DNA from: Athripsodes cinereus | Lineage: Eukaryota; Arthropoda; Insecta; Trichoptera; Leptoceridae | Assembly: GCA_947579605.1 (NCBI GenBank) | Contig: OX388306.1 | Coordinates: 868,001 to 932,000 of the forward strand | Direction: 5' to 3' | Length of the DNA: 64,000 bases | Shown: in pieces, positions 24,991-35,500 of the stretch | How positions within the stretch are numbered: the first letter of the stretch is position 1 | How the letters are laid out: the number at the start of each line of letters is the position of its first letter | Translations under genes and position numbers: made by a program | The notes under the pieces: generated by a model | Database searches by the model: none | The model's input: only the letters and a program-made list of their open reading frames with translations | What the model was told of the DNA's origin: nothing

Positions 24991-25577
24991 GTATAGATAA
25001 ATGGAAACATTTATTTTATAAATTTTATTAATTCTTTTATTGACATAATATAGCTTCCAATATTATATTTCCATGTTGAATCATTTTAGAATTATTCCCA
25101 TATTGTACATATTTGTATATCTGTTATATTCTGTATATTTTATATAATAATTTATGTATATTTTTTATTGTGGTTTTTACACAAAGTAAATATGTTGTTT
25201 ATGTTTTTAATTATCTAAATTATGTAAAAACTTTCTCAAATTATTTCAATAATGAAATATCAGTTGCCACGGTGCAAATTCTGTTCTGGAATAAATTTTT
25301 ATTTTTGAGTAATTAATAACTATTTTGAATATTTTTAATTAGGGGTGAGCTAAGAACAATTCGCTTCTCAATATGTCGGATGCACACATCCCTAATTAAA
25401 AAAGGTATTTGTATTTCAAGTAGGGTATTTTTATTTAAAAAAGTTTAGAATTTGTTGCCGAATGGTCGAACTAGCAGCCGATAAAATATTGAATTTAATT
25501 GTTCCGGCGCCATTTAGACGTGAGATCTTGATATGAGATCCCAATAAATGGTTGCTTCTATGGTTTTCATTAAATGT

Positions 25578-25992
25578 TTCTGGATTGGTGGAATGGCGGA
25601 ATTGGTGAATGTTGTCCATGGACACCGAAAGTGATCACTTAAGCCAGTCTAGACCCAATTCGTAAGCGTTGGGATGCCATTTTCACTTCTCCGATTAGAT
25701 ATTACACAATTTTACATTGTGTAAAGTTCTTCAATTGCTGGGTCCACACAGCTGGATGTGAACGTCGACCATCAAGCAAAAATCTTAAATCTTTTGGCTA
25801 CAATTCATGGCGTTCTCCGAAGAAATATTTGAATGAATGCCTTTGTTACCCGTCCATGAGACGTAACGAAGGCATTCATTCGAATATTTCTTGGGAGAAT
25901 GCTCCGAATTGTCACCGAAAGATTTGATTTGATGATTGACGTTCGCATCCAGCTGTGTGGACGCCGCCAATCGAGATGTCTGATTGGTTTTT
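25578..25992. mobile_element. half copy of element F1 split by another fold-back element
   Basis: The left part (to 25741) matches the centre and right arm of F1 (GGACACCGAAAGTGATCACT, CAATTCGTAAGCGTTGGGA). The F1 end CCAATCGAGATGTCTGATTG resumes at 25966. Between them, 25742-25962 is a separate fold-back: GTCCACACAGCTGGATGTGA ... pairs with the right end ... CATCCAGCTGTGTGGAC, with inner arms GAATGAATGCCTT(TGTTAC). Confidence 0.8.
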
Positions 25993-26518
25993 CCGAATAT
26001 TTATTTAGTTATTACTTAATAACAACAATTTATTCCAGAGCGGGTTTTGTGTATTGAAAACTCATATATAAAACTGTATGAGTGATAGATGTTATATAAT
26101 ATAATACAAAACATTCCAAATTTGTGCAAATTAATAAAATAAAAATATTAAACTTAATCTATTAGACATTTCATATGTTAAATTCAAAGATAATTTATTA
26201 TATTTCTTTTCATAGCATAAATATGGCAACCCATTAGTTTATTTCATTAAGTGGGCCCACTGGCAACCCCAATTGTAAGGGATAAAGTGTTATATGATAA
26301 AGGTGATGAACTTTAGCTGCAAAAACATTTGATATTTTGTATATATGGTGGGCAAATTTTTGTGAGAACAGAATTTTTCACTTGCTTTGAAGTATGCTTG
26401 AATATTACTTTTGATTAAAATTTATTCACTCAAAGTAATGGGGGTATTTTAGAATTCATCTACTTTCTTATGTTTATTTAATATTTTTGTTACCAATATT
26501 TATATTTATGTGGTGTTC

Positions 26519-27050
26519 ACATTGTGCGAATATCGCCAGGATGCCAAAATATCGTCAGCCATTTGAACCGTGTAAACAAAATGATAGCTAGTCTGAAACG
26601 ATAAAAACCAATAGAAACAATGTCTTCTCAAGTTGACCACCTTCCAACTTTTAAAGCTAGTTGAACGATGCGTGCCTGCGTAGATACGCGAGGCATCCGT
26701 ATCTATGGTAAAAACTTTATAACCTATAAATTTTATAATGTTTCCCGCTTCGTGACAGTTGTTATCTCTGTTGTTGGTTTGTGGCGTTTGTTTCCTTAAT
26801 TAAAAGGTGCCTTATAATCTCTGCTATAACATTTTCGACTAAAAATAAACACTTCGCGATCTCCATCTCGACGTCCGCCATTTTGAAAACAATGTCAAAA
26901 TCAAAGCGCATCTGACAGATCGTTTCTATATCGGTGCACTGTGTGAACAGGTGTGATGATCAATGGGTGTCTGGCGAATTTTGTTTTTTTGACTGGCGAT
27001 ATATTTTGAAATTCGCCTGGCGATATTCGCTAATTATTGTGAACACCACA
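26519..27050 (-). mobile_element. MITE with TTA target duplication (PIF/Harbinger-like), copy 2
   Basis: Inverse of the element at 3303-3827: TGTGGTGTTCAC ... GTGAACACCACA, TTA at 26516-26518 and 27051-27053. The interior matches throughout in reverse, e.g. CGCGATCTCCATCTCGACGT. Confidence 0.85.
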
Positions 27051-27053
27051 TTA

Positions 27054-28590
27054 CTTTGTGATGACTGATACAATTTGAAAACAAAATCCTATGCACCAAA
27101 GTAATAATTATAGTCTCAATGCATATTTAAAACGACACCATTGCAAAACATTTAATTATTGATATTTCTTAAATAAAAAGTTTATAATATCACTACATTT
27201 TGATCTGATTATTTGTGTCTAATATGAATATTTAATATTTACACAATAATATCACATCGCAATAAACTGTTAAAACAATAATTTTAATATATTTATGAAT
27301 GGTTCTTTTAGACCATGTCAAAATAAAAATGTTGGCATGTGCCTCGTTTTATGATTTAATATCCTTGTTGGATATTTAGATTATGGATTGTGCTGTATAG
27401 TTGCGTATTTGATGCACTTGCGATTTTGATTTCCTGATCGCTCTTAAGCGAGTGGATGACCTTTGAATATAGAATAGAATATAATTTTGATTTAGAACTG
27501 TTTTGGTCTTATTCTCCTCAATAGTACTTTGAATAATAGAATTATTTCATTCAATTTCAGTGTGTTAAATTTTGATCATATAGTATGTTTCATAAATAGT
27601 GAAAATTATTATTAATGCTACTTAATACTAAAGGTATGAATCTGGGTAACACTGCAAATGGCGGATAGCATTACTTCACAATATTTATTTGTATATTATT
27701 GTTTATGAAACATGTAGCAACTCTCTTTATCTAAATTTTATGGCAATACTGAATTTTGTGTGATTGAGCTATGTGTTGCCATGTGTTTATTTAAATAGTC
27801 TCTTAGTGACAGTAGCTGCTTCTAAACTGAACCAAGAATGAACAAACAATATTTATTTTTCTCTTTTGGTCAAACTGATAGAGAGATAAAAAAATCATTC
27901 ATTTCCTTTCTTTGTAGGAAGGAAAGGATTATAAAAAATGTTCGTTTGTAGCTTCAGTATGGATCGTACCAGTTGAAATCAAGTGTTGTAATATAATTAT
28001 TTGGATAAATATTGTTAAGAATTCTCTCTGTTATTTGTAAAATCACTTGTATTTGTAGATTAAAGCACCAATAATAATAAAGTGCACTATGTGCGCAAGG
28101 GAAAAACAAGCGGTGTCAATAATCAGTAGTTTTGAAAACAAAACAATATTTTAGTAAAAATTTACCATAGACAATATAGACAGCTGTCATAATACAAAGT
28201 ATTTTAAAACATTTTTTTCCACTGGTAATAATACTTGCTACAAATTACCATATTTTAACTCATTTTTCAATCCTGATTCCGTTTGTTTTTACCGTGTAAA
28301 CTTTGTGTATTTATTCTGTTATTAGCTTCTTCGTAATTTAGGAGAAGAGAAATATATTACATATTATTAATCAATTACTTTAATTATAAATAGATATGTT
28401 GTACATATATAAAGCTGTATTATTATAATGAATGTTTAATTAGTCTATTTAATGTTGTGAAAATGTATGTATTTATCTAGAAAATCATTGTTAATAAATC
28501 ACTTATATCAATTACGTCTTGTTTTATTTTAATTCTTTCCCATCTCACAAAGGATATTTTTGTACTATTTTAACTTTTATCCCCTTTGTG
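27054..28590. other. intergenic stretch with no gene recognised
   Basis: AT-rich sequence without a supported reading frame, RNA gene or transposon terminus. An AATAAA near 28492 could end a longer GBF1 transcript, but nothing ties it to that gene. Confidence 0.4.
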
Positions 28591-29016
28591 ATGGGCCACT
28601 TGCAGTTTTTTTTTATTACATAAAATTGTAAATTAGTATGAAAGAAACACAACCACAATTTATTTTAATTTCTCTTGCACAATTTTCTAAGATATTTGCA
28701 TTTAAAAATTGGATTTTCTCGGAGTGATCAAAAACGATATGGCGGCACTGTGACGGCAGGGAGTCCCGTGAATCATAATAACTTTCGCACCACAGATTAT
28801 AATCTCATACACACATGGGACTCCGTGACATCATCAGATGTCAAAAGCCATTTAGAGTGTTTAGCCAAACGTTAAAAAATTTCGGTTTTATTTTTGTAAA
28901 TTCTCCATAAGTTAGATATTTAAAAAATTTTAACTGTCATATTTGTGTTTTCCGACCTCAAATTTACTTAATTCAATCATTTTTATTAAAATCCCCTACG
29001 ACTGCAAGTGGCCCAT
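28591..29016. mobile_element. 426-bp element with 16-bp perfect inverted termini
   Basis: ATGGGCCACTTGCAGT at the left and ACTGCAAGTGGCCCAT at the right are perfect complements. Contains a partial inner inverted pair GGGAGTCCCGTGAAT / GGGACTCCGTGACATC. Target duplication is unclear. The end resembles GGGAACTTGCAC of the element at 30604-31978. Confidence 0.75.
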
Positions 29017-29034
29017 TTAATATAACAAGTTAGT

Positions 29035-29485
29035 CCCAAACTCAGATATGAATCTTGTAATATGGGTACTAACGCGATGATACATTATAATATAATGTAT
29101 ATTATACAATACACAAAACATGTCCACCCAGGACAATTAGAAAATGGGTACCTATTCTTCATTTTGACCTTGGTCTGGGTCTTCCATTTTTTCTGTGAGA
29201 TTTCAGGTGTGTACAAGGCAGGTGTTCAAAATAATAGACATTTTACATCCAAAATTCAACGATGAGGTTTGCCACCTATCCTGAATGTTTTAATTTTATA
29301 TTGGCGCTGAGAGGAGAGCTCTCAGTTTTCACATGTAGCTGGTCTGCTGGCTACCCCACCTGCGAGATATGCCGTGATGGTATAGTATAGGTATATGTTA
29401 TTCAATTTTGCCCTGGCCCGGAATTTGAACCCTGGACCTCGTGACTCAAAGGCAAAAACTTTACCTCTGTGCCACAGCGGCCGTC
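29035..29485 (-). repeat. tRNA-derived SINE family 3, split by a SINE family 1 copy
   Basis: Minus strand head at 29480-29400: TGGCACAGAGG (A box) and GGTTCAAATTCC (B box), followed in the left part by a body with GGGTACTAACGCGATGATAC (complement) and CTAGTCCC. The plus-strand SINE family 1 body occupies about 29195-29395. The host sequence TTATTCTTCATTTTGACCT / TTATTCAATTTTGCCCTGG is repeated at both edges, a likely target duplication. Confidence 0.6.
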
Positions 29486-29610
29486 AAGATGAAAGTCTCA
29501 AGGTTGTTATACAATGGAAGCACATTAAATATTCATTCATCATGATAAAAGAAAATTTGTAAGTAATCGGCGTTTTACCCTTTATTTAAAATAATAAATT
29601 AACATAAAAT

Positions 29611-32304
29611 CGAGGGGTGAAAGGCTATTTGTTTTAAGCGACATTTTGTGAACTTTACAGGAGAGCAATTTAAAGTTATTTTTTTTAGAAAAAAAAATAT
29701 TATAAAAAAACGATTAGTCCTATTTAAAAACGTTCTAAGAACAGCATGTATAAAAAAAATCAACACATATTTTGGCATAATTTTCAGTAATAATACCTTC
29801 AAAACATCCAAATTATGTGTCGCTTAATACAATTTGGCTTTTATCCGGAGTCAGGAAAAATGATTCAACCACCAACGGCATAAAACATTAATGAAGGGAA
29901 AAACGTTTTAAGCGACATCGCTGTAATTAATTAGTGGAAGGAATAACGATTTATCTGACATTGACCAAAGATAATTGAAATAGGCTATTTGTTTTAACTA
30001 CAAGCTGAAAGATAAACGGAAACAGGAACAGTGACTTAAGCAACAATAACATTCTTAATTAATTGTTTTACATCCTCCTCCTGAAAGGATTTTATAAAAC
30101 TAGGTAGTTGATACAAAATAATTTTTGTCGTAATGCTAAGTGAATCTTGGGTTTAAAAGAAAACATAAAAACATTAATTATGATATTTTTTATTAAACAA
30201 GTAAAAGAATTGTTGTCAATAATATTTATTGTTACAATGAGAAATCTGGAAAAATATTATAATAGCTAATAAAACAATGCACTGGTATAATTATTAAAAC
30301 AAACATAATCTTATCGAAAAAACAAAAACCAAAAAATAGATAAATAGAGATGAAATTATTATTTGTCTCAAATAACATGTTTTCAAAAATAAAAATGAGA
30401 CGAAAAAGTTGAAACGACCATCATTATCAATATTACGAAATAGAAAATTGGTTGAACAGTCAAAAGTTGGTGCAAACGGTTGCAGCGAAAACGGTTCATG
30501 CGACATGCACTACTTTTTTAAATATCGGCTAAATGTATGAAGCGACAATGCATAGAAATAGCAGACGAGGGCAAAACGGTTTAAGGTACTTTTAATGACA
30601 ATAGGGAACTTGCACATATTTTTTTTATTCTTCAAAATCATAAATAAAGTAATCAGTAACACATATCAGTAATTTTTTTTTCGATACGTTGCTTAGTTTC
30701 TGTTTTATAGCATTTTGAATTTTCGATTTTTGAACTTCCGCGAAAACGCCACATCCGAACGCGCCATTTTGATGACGTCATATGTCCCTTCGATCTCTCT
30801 GTCTACAGATGCTTAGTACATTTCGTAGTATATATCTATTGGTTTGACGAGGTTATTTACTGTTGTGGTTTGGGTTTGAACGCTTTTTTTGCAAAAAACT
30901 TCAATATGATTAAATTTTTACGTATAAACATACATCAGTTCCTATTTTTTTTATTTAGTTATAATGACGAAAAACGATTTTCTCAAGGGGCGATCGAATA
31001 TTTATCATGCATAATTAAGCCCGCCAGTAGGCGCTATAACTTTGTCTTATAATGTTATTACTAATTTGTAAAGTGCAATACAACATTGTGTAATAATTAC
31101 AGAATATTCAATGGCAATTATTATCAATTTTCCATCATTCTTAGGTTCGATTAGTGATTACAGGTCCTAATACGCCATTACTTTTCTGTACTGGGTGCAT
31201 GGTCGGAGTGAACGAACATCCTGCTAAAAAAATCTGTCCAATGTTATTGGAAAAAATCAAAGTTGGTTGAAATTAGCACAGAAGTTAAATTTTATAACTT
31301 GTGCTGAATTGAGTCATCGATCATCTACAAATAATATATCCACAGCGAGTGAGTTTCTGACAGCCATTGTGTGTCAAAACCAAAAGATTTTTATTGTAAA
31401 TCATATAGTATTTTAAGGATATAATAACAAATGTCGACACTACAAGCATCCACTACTTGATAGATATGTTCATTTATAAAAAATATTGATACTGTGAATG
31501 ATTTTGTTTGTTTTGTCATTGGACGATAGATATGGAAAGCTGCAAAGAAGTCGCTGAACTTACAGTACAGTAAGAGGCTTACAATATCGGCATGCGTAGA
31601 AATAATTTATTCGGTGTCGTATAAGTTAGGTATATTTGTACATTTTGGACTATACAATATTTGTATGATCTTTTTGGAAACTTTTTGTAATATTTACCTC
31701 CTTCCAAAATGTTAAAAACCGGACTCAAATACCAAGCGATTGTTAATCCCATACATTACGATAAACAACAAAACATCACTCAGGACATGTGACGTCACAA
31801 ATGCAATAACCATCGACATGGCGTTCAAACAGCGGGCGAAAAATCGTGATTTTATTTATTAAAATAATAAATGAAAAATATTTATTTATGAGTTTTAATC
31901 AAAATATAATCGATATATAACCTTTTTTCTACCTAATTAATGCATTTCACAAAATATTCCTCTCGAGTGCAAGTTCCCTATTTGCACACACGGAAAAAAG
32001 CTTTAACTACCATCTATCTGCAAATTGGAAGAAAGAAAAATAGCTTATGCTCCAATAGTCTGTATTAATCAGTATTAATGAATGGTTTAAGTGAAGTGTT
32101 TAAATCAAGTGACAAATTTGATGTCAGATCATACATCACGTTTGAGAAATTAGACCTATTTTTTTTTTGTTCAAGCGCCAAAAAAGTACTCCGATTGACT
32201 CGAAACCTAGACCATTCGACGCAGAAAAATTTGCCGATTCCGACCATATTATAACTCATTTTCGGCAAAAGTGTCGCTTAAAACAAATAGCCTTTCACCC
32301 CTCG
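29611..32304. mobile_element. 2.7-kb inverted-repeat DNA transposon, non-autonomous
   Basis: Ends CGAGGGGTGAAAGGCTATTT GTTTTAAGCGACA (split) and the exact complement at 32265-32304; AAAT on each side. AAGCGACA-type motifs recur inside (29815, 29910, 30540), as subterminal transposase sites often do. No long ORF. Another element is nested at 30604-31978. It ends 232 bases before the RMI1 start codon. Confidence 0.75.
30604..31978. mobile_element. nested 1.4-kb element with TA duplication
   Basis: GGGAACTTGCAC and GTGCAAGTTCCC form perfect 12-bp inverted ends flanked by TA (30602-30603, 31979-31980). Includes GATGACGTCATATG and TGTGACGTCACAAATG near the two ends. No transposase recognised; TA duplication suggests Tc1/mariner-like mobilisation, but this is inference. 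Confidence 0.6.
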
Positions 32305-32379
32305 AAATAATTAATTAATGATAATAAATTGTTATTAAAATAACGTGCAGTTACACGTGTTTCTTGTCTATGGCTAATC

Positions 32380-32536
32380 AAAGACTGTCAAACATACGTC
32401 AAAAATGTCAAAATATTCGTGGCGCGATTTTGTCTTCTGTTTGTAAAACTAAAAGGAGTAAATTTCAATTATTTATAAAAGAATATGATCTGATTAATTT
32501 AGTATATTTATTATTTTTTTATGTATCTGATTAATC
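32380..32536 (+). promoter_or_regulatory. probable RMI1 5' flank / 5' UTR
   Basis: Non-repeat sequence between the end of a 2.7-kb inverted-repeat transposon (32304) and the RMI1 start codon. A TATA-like TTTATAAAAG lies around 32472-32481, about 60 bases before the ATG. The transcription start cannot be fixed from sequence. Much of the proximal promoter must fit in roughly 230 bases, unless the adjacent transposon contributes. Confidence 0.3.
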
Positions 32537-35500
32537 ATGCCAGAATTACAAAGTGATGTTATTTGTGTCAAGGAATATCTAAGATCTCAACACATGAATG
32601 TTTTGGATGACTGGTTAGAAGGGTTAGTAAAACTAAACGATTTGAGCAAACATGTATTTCTAATAAATTTATTATCATTTTATTTCGACATGTTATTTAA
32701 GAAACCCTAGTTGTTAAGTGTGTATTATTTCATTAAATCCATTGTTTGGTTAAAATACATATCTATTGCAGATGTGTCCAGTTTTTTCAATCACAGAGAT
32801 CTGGACGCTCTTACAGTCATCAGGAATTGAATAAAATGGCACGGGATCAATGGTTGCTGAGCAATCTAAGTGAAATATGTCCAGGATGCCTTCCTGGAAA
32901 TCTCAGTAGCCAGCGAAAGACACAACTCACAGGGGTTTATGTTTTACAGATGCTTTATGTACTAGATATTGGTAAATTTTTTTTCTCTTTATTTAAATGA
33001 TAATAATTTACTTATTTCCATTACAAATTCAGTGATGAAGTACTTTACGATTCTGAATATCTTGTATATTTTATTTTTGATAAAATAAGAAAATTTACGC
33101 TTCGCTTTATGCACACAAAAGTTGGTTCACAGTCCCTGGTCACTTGTGGACAGGGTTGCCAGGTCTTTTCCAAAAAAATACCGAACATTGAGCAAAAAAA
33201 GTTTTAATCGTTGATCTATAAATTACGACCTTAAAATACAAAGTGCCGTTGCACAAGAGCAACTAGCTACCCTAACTTATAAATATAATATTTTTTCTCA
33301 CTAATGCACACTTCCAGCAATGCCTTATTTGCTTTAACCCTCTGGCTACCAATGTGCCCGTATGGGAACATGAAGAATTTAATTTATAAAAATCGGCTGG
33401 TTAGAAAAGAATTTATATTTTATGCAGAAATTATTTAGAAAGTTTGGTTTTATAAATAGCAATAAGAATTTTTCACTTATTTGATGTGTAATTTATTCCC
33501 AAACTTTAATTTTATTTTTGGCCACAATTTCCATATTTACGACCTTTATTATAATAATCCTTTATTTATTAGGAATTGAAATAGGTGCAATCATTTCATG
33601 CGTCCATATTTTATTATTGTTTATATTTGTCCTGATGTTTGTGAATAAAATAATATATGTAACAACTTCATAGAGTTTGTAACGCGTTCTTAGACTGCCG
33701 ATACCATTGTAGAAATACATTTAATGTAGTATTGAGAGGGTTAACTGCCCCATGCATTTCGCGACATGTCAAACATCGTATACATATTTCAGCCTTCACC
33801 ATGTCCACACTTAATTTATTACGGCTCTTCGTCCACAAATAATTCATATGGCTAAATACTCTTTCCACATAAGCTTTTCAACATTGGTACTGCCTTTATA
33901 GTTTTAATTATCTGTTTCAAGTTAGGGCTTACGTCGTTTATTAGGGAGATAAAATACGGTGCTAAAATACCGAACGGTTCGGTAGAATACCGAACACCTG
34001 GCAACACTGCTTGTGGATGATGCCATGATGGTAAAGACAGAGTGACTACTTATTAAATTCGAATCTTTTAATAGATCACTTCTGGAATAGGCAGAGACAA
34101 TTCTGTACAAACCTATCCATTAATAATTCTTTTACCTTCATTACATTTAAACAATTCATCTATACCCCACACCGTGTTCCAGGTGGGATAGACAGAGATA
34201 ATGGAACGCATATTGATTTATCCCTACATACTTCTTTCGCTTCCTCCATATTCCTTCAATTTCTCTTATTTAACATGCTCCAGTCCTCAAGAATTTGATC
34301 CACATGGTCAAGCCACGTAGTTCCTAAATGTCTGTACTTTCTCACACCCCCTGTTTCAGATATATACATTTACACCCTTTTTATTAACTTTTCATCATCC
34401 TTTCGCTTCACATATCCAAATTATCGCAACTTATTTGTATACATTCTATCCATAACACTCCTCTCGCATCTACTCATTCTCCTGATATTTTCAGTAGATG
34501 CGGGATTCCTCATTCTATCACAGAACAGTTTTATAGGATTAAATAATTTAATAGTCTAATTAGAATAATTTAAATTTACCTGTTGTCTGTGTAAATTTAA
34601 CACATTAAACTACCATAATATAAGGCTCAGAAAAGACAATATCACCTTATTCGGCGATTTGCCGAAGGCTTCGATATTCTCTCTTATAAACCCTGGTGAC
34701 AGCTTCACTTGTAGGTATTGTCCTGAGTTAATTGTTGATTGTAAAAATAACATGGATAAACTGTTGTCTGTCTTCGAGTTAGTAGTCTTTAAAGTACTAT
34801 TATGTATTCTATCTAAATATTATTGTATTGTAAGTACGTAATGAACTATCAAGATCAATTTTCATCCTGGATTTTGGATGTCGGACTCCAACCTACTGCC
34901 TACTACTACTATACCATCACGGCATATCCCACAAGTGGGGTAGACAGCAGACCAGCTGCATATAATAAACATGCAAGCCGTTTTCTCTGTGCCAACAAAA
35001 ATATTAAGACATTCGGAACGGCTGCCTACTACTCCATCTTCATAATAGAAACATATTGATTACCGGGAGGATTTTTGGGATGTATTAGGGATTGTATAAA
35101 GTATTCAAAATTTTTGTTTTATTTTAGGTGTCCCAGCGTATCAACAGTTACAGAAAATAACTGGAGTTGATAGAACTAACATTGAAGTCACTATTGCTAG
35201 TAATCAAAGTCAATTCCCAGAGCCAACAGCGCAAAGGTTAATATCATGTCTTGTTTTTATACATATTATTAATATATTTTTACTGAAAAATATTTGTTTA
35301 TTCAGAGTGTATTTGAGTCCCTGGCAAAGAATAGGTATCAAGTGTCCTGTCAAAAGTCACATATTCGTAATAAATTACGTATTACACATATAACATTTCC
35401 AATTAAGTTACCTGAATTGAAATTGTTACACAGCGGACAACCTGCGTGTTTACATATTACTTGGGGAATATTTATTTATTATTTATTAAATGAGATGCAT

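Larger units (their letters stand above)
33151..34009 (-). mobile_element. hAT transposon with 8-bp target duplication CTTGTGGA
   Basis: CTTGTGGA at 33143-33150 and 34010-34017 is exact. Ends CAGGGTTGCCAGGT and (complement) CAGTGTTGCCAGGTG fit hAT. The interior holds the C-terminal transposase remnant, itself interrupted by a TTAA-flanked insertion. Located in RMI1 intron 2. Confidence 0.9.

Noticed and set aside
24681..25031. 116-codon plus-strand frame
   Set aside because: It lies almost wholly within a hAT MITE that has exact target duplications; no domain is visible.
25742..25962. Perfect inverted repeat considered as a transcription terminator or miRNA gene
   Set aside because: Eukaryotic context excludes an intrinsic terminator, and nesting inside another repeat points to a mobile fold-back element; a miRNA role has no support without small RNA data.
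27054..28590. Possible long noncoding RNA or extended GBF1 3' UTR
   Set aside because: Nothing in the sequence beyond one AATAAA supports it.
29398..29480. tRNA-like sequence with A and B boxes (also 54910-54990, 60300-60354, 38300-38369)
   Set aside because: No complete cloverleaf with acceptor stem, each is followed by a SINE body, and copies are dispersed; they are SINE heads, not tRNA genes.
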